Below, one piece after another: positions 8,746-15,862 of a stretch of 64,000 nt of DNA. Below the pieces are notes generated by a model, which saw nothing but the letters and a program-made list of their open reading frames with translations, ran no database searches and was not told the DNA's origin. The translations under genes and the position numbers were made by a program. The DNA is taken from positions 1 through 64,000 of the forward strand of contig CAVVHQ010000043.1 in assembly GCA_963748075.1 (NCBI GenBank). Reading direction: 5' to 3'. Source of the stretch: VRUE01 sp963748075. Lineage in GTDB: Bacteria; Actinomycetota; Thermoleophilia; Solirubrobacterales; 70-9. The stretch's first letter is position 1; every line of letters begins with the position of its first letter.

Positions 8746-8776
8746 CTCGCCCTCTTCTCGTCGCTGCGGGCAGCCA

Positions 8777-10021
8777 TCAGGCGGCGTCCCTCGCGCAGCG
8801 CAGGCCGGCGAAGATCTGGCGGCGCTGCGGCAGGTCCCAGTTGCGAAAGCTCGGCCGCAGATCGTCGCGGTGGGTAGCCCACGAGCCGCCCCGCAGCACC
8901 TTGTAGGTGTCGCCGAAGAAGACCTCCGAGTATTCGCGGTAGGGGAACGCTTCGAAGCCGGGGTAGGCGAGGAAGTCCGAGGAGGTCCATTCCCAGGCCT
9001 GCCCCGCCAGTGGCAGGCTCTCGCCGGCGGCGCGGTCGGTCGGCACGCCCTCGCCGGCGGCACGGTCGATCGGGCCGGCGCAGGCCGCCTCCCACTCGGC
9101 CTCCGTCGGCAGCCGCTTGCCCGCCCAGCGGGCGAAGGCGTCGGCCTCGTGCCACGAGACGTGGATGACCGGGTGGCCAGGGTCAATCGATTCGCGGCGG
9201 CCCATCGCAGTGTGGACCCAGCCGCCCTCGCCGTCGCGCTCCCAGTAGAGCGGCGGTTCGGCTCCCGTCTCCTCCATGTAGGCGATGTACGCGCCGTTGG
9301 TCACCGGAGTTCGATCGATCTCGAACGGCGCCAGCTCGACGGGGTGTCGGGGGCGCTCGTTGTCGTAGGCGAAGCCGGCGGGAGGGGCGCCGATCTCGTG
9401 CTCGCCGCCGTCGACGGCGACCCTCCCACGCTCGCCTCCCCCAATCCCCGCAGACGTGCCGTCGCTGGAGTGCCGATAGGGGCCGCCAGACGACGGCACA
9501 TCCCCCGAGGCGTCTCCGGCGAACGCCCCGGCCGGCAGCTCGTAACCGTCGACCATCATCAGCAGCTGGAGCATCGTCTCGTTGTGCTGATGCTCGTGGG
9601 CGATCAGCATCTCGTAGACGAAGCCGTCGCGCAGCAGGGGGTCGTCGGCGTCCGGGCCGATCTCCATACCGGGGTCGTCGAGCACCTCGAGGGCGCGGCT
9701 GCGAACGTCGTCGAGGTAGGCCCGCAGCTCGGCGTTGCGGAGGATCGGCAGCTCGCCGCGCGTCTTGCGCGGGTTCTCGATCGCGTCGTAGAGGCGCCCG
9801 AGGTCGCCGTGCAGGGGCTCGCGCTCGCCGATCGTCTGCACCAGCCACAGCTCCTCGAAGTTGGCGATGTGGCCGAGGTCCCAGGCGAGCGGGCTGAGGA
9901 TCGGGGAGTAGACGCGGTTGAGCTGCTCGTCGTCGAGCGGCTCGATCAGGTCGAGCGTGCGCCGCCGTGCCTCCGCGAGCCGTTCTGCGATCGCATCCTT
10001 GGGGCTGGACTTTGCCGTCAC
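8777..10021 (-). CDS. egtB: hercynine oxygenase EgtB (sulfoxide synthase)
   Basis: Starting from the GTG at 10021, the 414-residue protein has an N-terminal DinB-like domain with the iron ligands in LGHIANFEELW and the HxxxH of AHEHQHNET. A C-terminal FGE-sulfatase domain follows (TPVTNGAYIAYM, HPVIHVSWHEADAFARW, WEWTSSDF, VLRGGSWAT). It couples hercynine to a thiol donor using iron and oxygen. A short internal duplication (DRAAGEGVPTDRAAGE) lies in the FGE domain at about residue 330. It is first in a two-gene operon with egtD. The usual egtA, egtC and egtE are not in the window. Confidence 0.92.
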   Translation of the reverse strand: MTAKSSPKDAIAERLAEARRRTLDLIEPLDDEQLNRVYSPILSPLAWDLGHIANFEELWLVQTIGEREPLHGDLGRLYDAIENPRKTRGELPILRNAELRAYLDDVRSRALEVLDDPGMEIGPDADDPLLRDGFVYEMLIAHEHQHNETMLQLLMMVDGYELPAGAFAGDASGDVPSSGGPYRHSSDGTSAGIGGGERGRVAVDGGEHEIGAPPAGFAYDNERPRHPVELAPFEIDRTPVTNGAYIAYMEETGAEPPLYWERDGEGGWVHTAMGRRESIDPGHPVIHVSWHEADAFARWAGKRLPTEAEWEAACAGPIDRAAGEGVPTDRAAGESLPLAGQAWEWTSSDFLAYPGFEAFPYREYSEVFFGDTYKVLRGGSWATHRDDLRPSFRNWDLPQRRQIFAGLRCARDAA

Positions 10022-10130
10022 CTCGGTGGCGATCTGGAAACAGTAGCGAGGTCGGCGAGCCAGGATGTGACGCCGCGATGAAATTCGCCAACACGCCGGT
10101 TCGCCGATCGGCCCCGCACCCCCGCCAGGT

Positions 10131-10180
10131 CGCATCCGACTTTGACCAAACGTCCACGTGGTCAAACCGGACAGCGCTGC
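10131..10180. repeat. REP-like palindrome, TTTGACCA/TGGTCAAA stem
   Basis: TTTGACCA (10141-10148) and TGGTCAAA (10159-10166) form a perfect 8-base stem, extended by TCCG/CGGA outside. The left flank CGCATCCGAC is the same as in the palindrome at 4524. It lies about 110 bases upstream of the egtB start, in DNA otherwise free of genes. Confidence 0.5.
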
Positions 10181-10202
10181 GAGGAGCGACGGCCCGCGGG
10201 CC

Positions 10203-10245
10203 GCGTCCGAGTTGACATGCAGACGTGTGGTCAAACTCCGACGCG
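10203..10245. repeat. REP-like palindrome, third copy of the TCCGACTTTGAC family
   Basis: CGCGTCCGAGTTGAC (10203-10217) pairs with GTCAAACTCCGACGCG (10230-10245), with one mismatch and one bulged base. With the neighbouring copy at 10131 it fills most of the gap between the egtB start and the stop of the next minus-strand gene (10294). It could terminate that gene or regulate egtBD. Confidence 0.5.
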
Positions 10246-10293
10246 GGCGCCGAGTGGGCGCAACGCGGCCTGCGGGGCGCCGGCGGGCGCCGT

Positions 10294-11316
10294 TCAGTCG
10301 GTGCCGTCGGCCTCTGGATCGCGCCAGACCCGCTTGCGCCACGGCGGGCTGATCGCGAAGCGGTAGGCGCCGCCTGCGGCGGCGATCGGCTCCAGCGCGA
10401 CGAGGTGGACGCGACGGCCGGGCACGACGCGGTCGATGCGCAGATAGCCGTTCGTGTTGCCGGCGTGGCTGCCGCCCGAGACGACCAGCAGGCGGGTCTC
10501 GGGGCCCCAGCCGTTGCGGGGCCGGGCGCCGACCGATTCGGCCGCCTCCCTGAGCGGGACGAGGCCGGCGTCGGAGCCGGCGTTGGCGAGGCTCTGCGCG
10601 TAGTTGTACCCGTGGTGCGAGGAAGCCCGCTCCTCGACCCGCCCGTCGCGCCCGATGCGGATCTGCACGCCCTCCCAGTCGTCGCGGTGATAGCCCCCGG
10701 CCCCGGCGACCGGCACGCCGCGCAGGGTGGCGGAGTCCGCGTAGTAGGTCCAGTACTGGATGTAGAGGTTGCCGGCCCGCGCTCCCGAGCAGTCGGGCGG
10801 CCCCTCTCCGGGCGCAGCTGCGGCGAGAGCACGCTGCGGGCCGTCGCGGCAATCGACCACGTGGACGAACGCCGTGACGTGCAGACCGGCATCGGTCCGA
10901 TGGACGAGCCCGCGCGCCGAGCCATCCCCGCAGGCGGCTACCCGGCAGCGGCGGAAGTCGACCGGCAGGGCACGCGAGCCGCGCTCGAACAGCAGCGTCG
11001 GCATGTGCCTCCTGGCGAGCCTGCCGACCTCGGTGCCGTAGGCGGCGATCAGCGCCGGCTCGTCCCCGCAGCCGTCGGCCATGGATGCCGCGCAGAGGAT
11101 CCGCGACGCGACGGCCCGCGCCAGCGCCGTCCCCGGCACCCGCACCCCGACCGCCACCAGCCCGACCAGCAGCAGCGCGACGACGGCGATCGTCCCCACC
11201 CACTCGACCGTCCCCTGCCCCCGCTCGCACGTCTCCTCGCCCCGCTCCCACGTCGCCTGACCCCGCTCGCACGTCTCCTTGCCCCGCTCCCACGTCGCCT
11301 GACCCCGCTTCTCCAT
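10294..11316 (-). CDS. exported NLP/Vps62-like protein with repeated prepilin-like N-terminus
   Basis: The 340-residue product starts with five heptads of the form ERGQATW / ERGKETC, the last being ERGQGTV. This leads straight into EWVGTIAVVALLLVG, so the N-terminus looks like the class III/TadE-type prepilin signal RGQxTVE followed by one membrane helix. The extracytoplasmic part contains QYWTYYADS and GYHRDDWEGVQIRI, which recall the GHRHDWE motif of NPP1-like proteins and the Vps62 family, plus ASSHHGYN. The role is unknown; a surface or secreted hydrolase-like or pore-related protein is possible. It has several cysteines. The fold relation is from motif memory only. Confidence 0.6.
   Translation of the reverse strand: MEKRGQATWERGKETCERGQATWERGEETCERGQGTVEWVGTIAVVALLLVGLVAVGVRVPGTALARAVASRILCAASMADGCGDEPALIAAYGTEVGRLARRHMPTLLFERGSRALPVDFRRCRVAACGDGSARGLVHRTDAGLHVTAFVHVVDCRDGPQRALAAAAPGEGPPDCSGARAGNLYIQYWTYYADSATLRGVPVAGAGGYHRDDWEGVQIRIGRDGRVEERASSHHGYNYAQSLANAGSDAGLVPLREAAESVGARPRNGWGPETRLLVVSGGSHAGNTNGYLRIDRVVPGRRVHLVALEPIAAAGGAYRFAISPPWRKRVWRDPEADGTD
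11206..11313 (-). repeat. 21-base tandem repeat coding ERGxxTx heptads
   Basis: Residues 2-37 of the protein above are encoded by five 21-base units, alternating ERGQATW and ERG(K/E)ETC, in effect a 42-base higher-order unit. The last unit merges with the prepilin-like cleavage motif. Such repeats can expand or contract in frame by slippage. Confidence 0.8.
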
Positions 11317-11652
11317 GCAGGTTCAATCCCCCAGCGCTCCGATCTCTCCCCCCGCGACCGCGCGTGTGGGTCGAGCCGAGACTCGCGAATCGCGGATCCG
11401 GGAGGGTTTTGGGCCCTGGAGTGCCCAAAACCCTTCCATTTACGTCACGCTGGTGCGGCGCCGCCAGGCGCCGGCCGCAGGCCCGGCCGTAGGGTCGAGC
11501 GGAACTCGCGTAGCGCGGAACCGAGGAGGTTGTGGGCCCTCGAGTGCCCAAAAACCGTATAAGTCACCCGGAGCGCGCTGTTAGGCGCCGATTGTCGCCA
11601 CGCTGGTGCGGCGCCGCCAGGCGCCGGCCGCAGCGAGCCGAGCCAGGCTCCC
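11317..11652. repeat. 336-base intergenic region with two tandem copies of a hairpin repeat
   Basis: No gene is seen. Two copies of an element of about 153 bases lie in tandem. A 35-base sequence is identical at 11446-11480 and 11599-11633. Each copy also has a GGGTCGAGC...ACTCGCG stretch followed by a hairpin. The first hairpin (11404-11414 with 11423-11433) is perfect over 11 bases, GGGTTTTGGGC type. The second (about 11528-11556) is imperfect. The element lies downstream of pntB and upstream of the NLP-like gene, so one hairpin may terminate the pnt operon. Confidence 0.65.
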
Positions 11653-13098
11653 CTACAGCTCCTGGATCTCGGAGGCGATGTCGGAGGCGACCTGTTTGGC
11701 GTCGCCGAACAGCATCGAGGTGTTGGGCGCGTAGAAGAGGTCGTTGTCGATGCCGGCGAAGCCGGGGCTGAGCGAACGCTTGATGACGATCGCCTGCTGA
11801 GCCTGGTCGACTTCGATGATCGGCATGCCGGCTATCGGGCTGTCGGGATCGGTCTTCGCCGCCGGGTTGGTGACGTCGTTGGCGCCGATCACGACGGCCA
11901 CGCCGGTGCGCGGCATCTCCGGGTTGATCTCCTCCATCTCCTTGAGCTGCTCGTAGGGGACGTCGGCCTCGGCCAGCAAGACGTTCATGTGGCCGGGCAT
12001 GCGACCCGCCACCGGGTGGATCGCGTAGTTGACCTCGACCCCCCGCTGCTCCAGCGCGTCGGCGACCTCCTTGATCGCGTGCTGGGCCTGGGCGACGGCG
12101 AGGCCGTAGCCGGGAACGATCACGACGGAGTCCGCGTAGGCGAGCTTGATCGCCGCGTCCTGCGCTCCGATCGAGGTCACGGGTCGTTCCTCGGTTGCGC
12201 CCGCCCTGCCCGCCGGGGCGCCGCCGAAGCCGGCGAAGAGGACGTTGCCCACGGAGCGGTTCATCGCGGTCGCCATCTCCATCGTGAGGATCGTTCCCGA
12301 GGAGCCGACCAGGGTGCCGGCGACGATCAGCGCGACGTTGTCGAGGGCGAAGCCGGCGGCGGCGGCGGAGAGGCCGGTGAAGGCGTTGAGCAGCGAGATC
12401 ACCACCGGCATGTCGGCGCCGCCGATCGGCAGCACGACGAAGTTGCCAAGCAGCGCGGCGGCGATCAGGATCGCGATGAAGAGGGCCTGCGAGGGGTCGC
12501 CGTTGTTGAGCGCGATGTCGACGCAGGCCGCGACGATGCCGACCAGCAGCAGCCCGTTGACCACCTGCTGGCCGGGGACGGCGAGCGGCCGGGTCGGGAT
12601 CAGGTCCTGGAGCTTGGCGAAGGCGATGTTGGAGCCCCAGAAGGAGACCGAGCCGACCACGGCGGCGAAGAGCACCGGGATCAGCGTGTCGAGCGGGATC
12701 GAGCCGATCGCCCCGGCGTCGATCTCGCCGATCCCATGGCGGATCTCCGACCAGGCGATCAGCGCCACGGCGCCGCCGCCGACGCCGTTGTACAGCGCCA
12801 CCATCTGCGGCATCTGGGTCATCTGCACGCGGATCGAAGCGATGACGCCGACCGCCGAGCCGACCGCCAGGCCGATCACGATCAGCCCCCAGTTGCCGAT
12901 CCCGTCGAGCAGCAGGGTGGTGACGACGGCGACCGCCATGCCGGCCGCGGCGATCGTGTTGCCCTGTTTCGCCGTGGTCGGGTGGGTGCCGCGGCGCACG
13001 CCGATGATGAACATCGAGAAAGAGACGATGTACAGCGCGGTGACGGCGTCGCCGCCCGGCTTCAGCACCGAATAGGGGAGGGAGAGAAGGTCAGGCAA
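11653..13098 (-). CDS. pntB: NAD(P) transhydrogenase subunit beta PntB
   Basis: The 481-residue membrane protein pairs proton entry with hydride transfer from NADH to NADP. The N-terminal two thirds are helices with the conserved loop RVQMTQMPQMVALYNGVGGGA. The C-terminal NADP-binding domain III shows VVIVPGYGLAVAQAQHA, AIHPVAGRMPGHMNVLLAEA, VIGANDVTNPAA, and SPGFAGIDNDLF. It is the last gene of a three-gene operon and begins three bases after pntAb ends. Length is standard. Confidence 0.95.
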   Translation of the reverse strand: MPDLLSLPYSVLKPGGDAVTALYIVSFSMFIIGVRRGTHPTTAKQGNTIAAAGMAVAVVTTLLLDGIGNWGLIVIGLAVGSAVGVIASIRVQMTQMPQMVALYNGVGGGAVALIAWSEIRHGIGEIDAGAIGSIPLDTLIPVLFAAVVGSVSFWGSNIAFAKLQDLIPTRPLAVPGQQVVNGLLLVGIVAACVDIALNNGDPSQALFIAILIAAALLGNFVVLPIGGADMPVVISLLNAFTGLSAAAAGFALDNVALIVAGTLVGSSGTILTMEMATAMNRSVGNVLFAGFGGAPAGRAGATEERPVTSIGAQDAAIKLAYADSVVIVPGYGLAVAQAQHAIKEVADALEQRGVEVNYAIHPVAGRMPGHMNVLLAEADVPYEQLKEMEEINPEMPRTGVAVVIGANDVTNPAAKTDPDSPIAGMPIIEVDQAQQAIVIKRSLSPGFAGIDNDLFYAPNTSMLFGDAKQVASDIASEIQEL

Positions 13099-13101
13099 AC
13101 C

Positions 13102-13524
13102 TCATCCCTCCTCCGACCCGGCCGCCCCCGCAGCCGGGCTGTCGCCGGGCTCACCGGTCGGCGCTGAGGCGCATCCCTGGAGCTCAGACGAATCCATATC
13201 TGACTCCTTCGCCTGAGCGGAAGCAGAGGAGGCGGCCGGCTTTGACTTCGGCTTGCGCGAGAACATGCCGAGCATCCGGTCGGTGACCATGAAGCCGCCG
13301 ACGATGTTGATCGTGCCGAAGGCGATCGCGATCGTGCCGATCACGTACTCGAGCGGGTCGCTGGCGTAGCCGACGACGATCAGCCCGCCCAGCATGACGA
13401 TCCCGTGGATCGCGTTGGTCTGCGACATCAGCGGCGTGTGCAGGGTGGTCGGCACCTTCGAGATCACCTCGAAGCCGACGAAGGCGGCGAGCACGAAGAT
13501 GGTCAGCTCGGTGAACAGGCTCAT
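13102..13524 (-). CDS. pntAb: NAD(P) transhydrogenase subunit alpha part 2 (PntAb)
   Basis: The 140-residue protein is the short membrane part of a split alpha subunit. It has about three to four helices with the diagnostic VPTTLHTPLMSQTNAIHGIV. Residues after about 95 form a Ser/Ala/Glu-rich tail absent from the minimal family, likely a cytoplasmic extension. It lies between pntAa and pntB in the operon, 85 bases after pntAa and three before pntB, as expected for the actinobacterial three-subunit form. Confidence 0.92.
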   Translation of the reverse strand: MSLFTELTIFVLAAFVGFEVISKVPTTLHTPLMSQTNAIHGIVMLGGLIVVGYASDPLEYVIGTIAIAFGTINIVGGFMVTDRMLGMFSRKPKSKPAASSASAQAKESDMDSSELQGCASAPTGEPGDSPAAGAAGSEEG

Positions 13525-13571
13525 GGCCGCGTCTCCACTTCCAGAACAAATGGCTCGCGCGTCGCTCCCTC

Positions 13572-13620
13572 GCGAAGAATCGGATATGGACGCTCGGTCG
13601 CTGCCGCGCTCACTTGGCGG
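13572..13620 (-). repeat. intercistronic repeat at the pntAa stop codon, copy 1
   Basis: On the minus strand, starting at the pntAa stop, the sequence TGAGCGCGGCAGCGACCGAG runs on through a CATATCCG segment to TTCTTCGC. A close copy begins at the stop codon of an unrelated ABC ATPase gene (61263-61309). The two agree at most positions over roughly 48 bases, although the genes are not related. Confidence 0.6.
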
Positions 13621-14728
13621 CCCTCTCGCTGCGGATCTCGCCGCCGTGGGTGATGCAGGCGGCGGCGACGATGTCGTCGTCGAAGTCGACCTTCAGCTCG
13701 CCCTCTTCGCCGACCAGCAGGCCGAGCAGGCTTTCGAGGTTCTTGGCGTAGAGCTGCGAGGCGGGGACCGGCATCTCGCTCGCCAGGTTGCGCGGGCCGA
13801 TCACCTTGACCCCGTTCTCGACCACGGTCTCCCCCGCCCGGGTCAGCTCGCAGTTGCCGCCGCTCTCGGCGGCGAGGTCGACGATCACCGAGCCGGGCTG
13901 CATGCTGCGCGCCGCCTCGGCGGTGATCAGCAGCGGCGCCGGGCGGCCGGGGATCGCCGCGGTGGTGACGATCACGTCCTGCTTGGCGGCGTTCTCGCCG
14001 ATCGCCTCGACGACCTTGGCGTTCTCCTCGTCGGTGAGCGGGCGCGCGTAGCCGCCCTCGCCTTCGGCGTCGGGGATGAAGTCGAGTTCGAGCGGGCGGC
14101 CGCCGAGCGAGGCGATCTGCTCCCAGGCGGCCCGCCGGATGTCGAAGCCGGTGACGACCGCGCCCAGCCGCTTCGCGGTGGCGACCGCCTGCAGGCCGGC
14201 GACGCCGGCGCCCAGCACCAGCACTTTGGCCGGCGGCACGGTGCCGGCGGCGGTGGTCATCATCCCGAAGAAGCGGCCCGACTCGCGGGCGGCGATCAGC
14301 GTCGCCGCGTAGCCGCCGGCGGCGGCCTGCGAGGAGAGCGCGTCCATCGACTGGGCGCGCGTCGTGCGCGGGATCGCCTCCATCGCGAAGCCGGTGACGC
14401 CGGCGGCGGCCAGCGCCCGGTTGGTCTCGGCCGAGGTCCAGGGGGCGAGGTGGCCGATCAGGACCTGGCCCGAGCGCAGCCGCCCGATCTCCTCGGCGCT
14501 GGGGGTGGCGACGCGAAGGACGACTTCAGCCCCCCAGGCGACCTCGGGGTCGCCGACCTCCGCCCCCGCCTCTTCGTACTGGGAGTCGGGATGGCCGGCC
14601 GCCTCGCCGGCGCCGGACTCGACGGCGACGTCGACGTGCTCGTTGCCCTTCAGCGACTTGACGACGTCGGGGACGAGCGCGACGCGGCGCTCCCCCTCGG
14701 CGGTCTCTTTCGGAACTCCGATTTTCAT
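13610..14728 (-). CDS. pntAa: NAD(P) transhydrogenase subunit alpha part 1 (PntAa)
   Basis: The 372-residue soluble subunit binds NAD(H). It is related to alanine dehydrogenase: MKIGVPKETAEGERRVALVPD at the N-terminus, RAQSMDALSSQAAAGGYAA, and the Rossmann motif VLVLGAGVAGLQAVATAKRLG followed by FDIR. It is first of the pntAa-pntAb-pntB operon. The 3' end lies inside a repeat that recurs at 61263-61309. Confidence 0.95.
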   Translation of the reverse strand: MKIGVPKETAEGERRVALVPDVVKSLKGNEHVDVAVESGAGEAAGHPDSQYEEAGAEVGDPEVAWGAEVVLRVATPSAEEIGRLRSGQVLIGHLAPWTSAETNRALAAAGVTGFAMEAIPRTTRAQSMDALSSQAAAGGYAATLIAARESGRFFGMMTTAAGTVPPAKVLVLGAGVAGLQAVATAKRLGAVVTGFDIRRAAWEQIASLGGRPLELDFIPDAEGEGGYARPLTDEENAKVVEAIGENAAKQDVIVTTAAIPGRPAPLLITAEAARSMQPGSVIVDLAAESGGNCELTRAGETVVENGVKVIGPRNLASEMPVPASQLYAKNLESLLGLLVGEEGELKVDFDDDIVAAACITHGGEIRSERAAK

Positions 14729-14762
14729 GCGGCGCGGAAGGTTATGTGAAGAGCCGTTGACG

Positions 14763-15809
14763 TCACCCAGCCAGCGCGGCGAGGCGCTCGATCGTGTGCA
14801 GCTGCTCGCCCCGGTCGACGTGCACCGGGGAGACGATCAGGCGGTCGATGCCGGCGCCGCGGAAGCGCTCGATCCGCTCCGCCACCTCGGCCTCGCTGCC
14901 GACCAGCGAGGTCGCCTCGACGATCTCGTCCGGCATCGCCTCGAAGGCGCCGCCGCGATCGCCGTCCTGGAAGCGGCGCTGGACCTCGTCCGCGACCTCG
15001 CCGAAGCCGAAGCGGTGGGCGAGGTCGACGTAGAAGTTGGTCTTGCGACTGCCCATGCCGCCGAAGTAGAGGACGAGGCCGGCCTTGACGACGCTCTTCG
15101 CCGCCTCCTGGTCGCCGTCGATCGCGACCTGCAGCGAGGGCGAGACCTCGAGGTCGCTTCGCTCCCGCCCGCCCTTGGCGAAGCCCGCCTCCAGGTGCTC
15201 GCCCCAGGTCTGCTCGAAGGCGTCGACGCTGAAGAAGATCGGGATCCAGCCGTCGGCGATCTCGGCCGCCAGCTCGACCGATTTGCGGCCGATCGCGCCG
15301 AGGAAGACGGGGATGCGGCTGCGCTCGGGGTGGAAGTTGAGCTTCAGCGCCTTGCCCTCGCCGCCCGGCAGCGGCAGCTGGTAGTGCTTGCCCTCGTGCT
15401 GAAGCGGGCCCTCGCGGGCGACGATCTCGCGCACCACCTCGACGTACTCGCGCGTCCGCCCCCAGGGCTTCGCGTAGGGCACCCCGTACCAGCCCTCGGA
15501 GACCTGCGGGCCGGACGGCCCGAAGCCGAACAGGAAGCGCCCGCCGGAGAGCTTGTCGATCGTCGCGCCGGCCATCGCCGCGGCGGCGGGCGGGCGCGCC
15601 GGCACCTGCATGATCGCGGCGCCGAGCTTGATCGTCTCCGTCTGCGGGACGAGCCAGGCGAGCACGCTGACCGCGTCGGAGCCGTAGGACTCGGCCACCC
15701 AGACCGACTCGAAGCCGGCCCGCTCGGCCGCCCCGACGACCTCGACCGCGTCCTCGCCCGTCGGGCCGATGCCCCAGTAGCCGAGATTGAGTCCGAGCTT
15801 CAGAGCCAC
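14763..15809 (-). CDS. LLM-class F420-dependent oxidoreductase
   Basis: The 348-residue enzyme has the luciferase-like barrel: LGLNLGYWG, AGFESVWVAESYGSDA, the LGAAIMQVPARPPAA strand, SGGRFLFGFGPSGPQVSEGWYG, and FLGAIGRKSVELAAEIADGW. These match the mycobacterial and Thermoleophilia F420-dependent family more closely than the enzyme at 5383. Substrate unknown. It starts with GTG, 53 bases from the divergent CtpE-like ATPase, so the two share a promoter region. It ends 34 bases before the pntAa start on the same strand, so it may head the pnt transcript. Confidence 0.88.
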   Translation of the reverse strand: MALKLGLNLGYWGIGPTGEDAVEVVGAAERAGFESVWVAESYGSDAVSVLAWLVPQTETIKLGAAIMQVPARPPAAAAMAGATIDKLSGGRFLFGFGPSGPQVSEGWYGVPYAKPWGRTREYVEVVREIVAREGPLQHEGKHYQLPLPGGEGKALKLNFHPERSRIPVFLGAIGRKSVELAAEIADGWIPIFFSVDAFEQTWGEHLEAGFAKGGRERSDLEVSPSLQVAIDGDQEAAKSVVKAGLVLYFGGMGSRKTNFYVDLAHRFGFGEVADEVQRRFQDGDRGGAFEAMPDEIVEATSLVGSEAEVAERIERFRGAGIDRLIVSPVHVDRGEQLHTIERLAALAG

Positions 15810-15862
15810 GGCCTGGTCAGATGAGCGGGAGTCCGATGAGCATCCGCCGGGAACCCTATTGA

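Noticed and set aside
8777..10021. EgtB read as a formylglycine-generating enzyme for the sulfatase
   Set aside because: The FGE fold is shared, but the DinB-like iron domain and the adjacent egtD identify it as EgtB.
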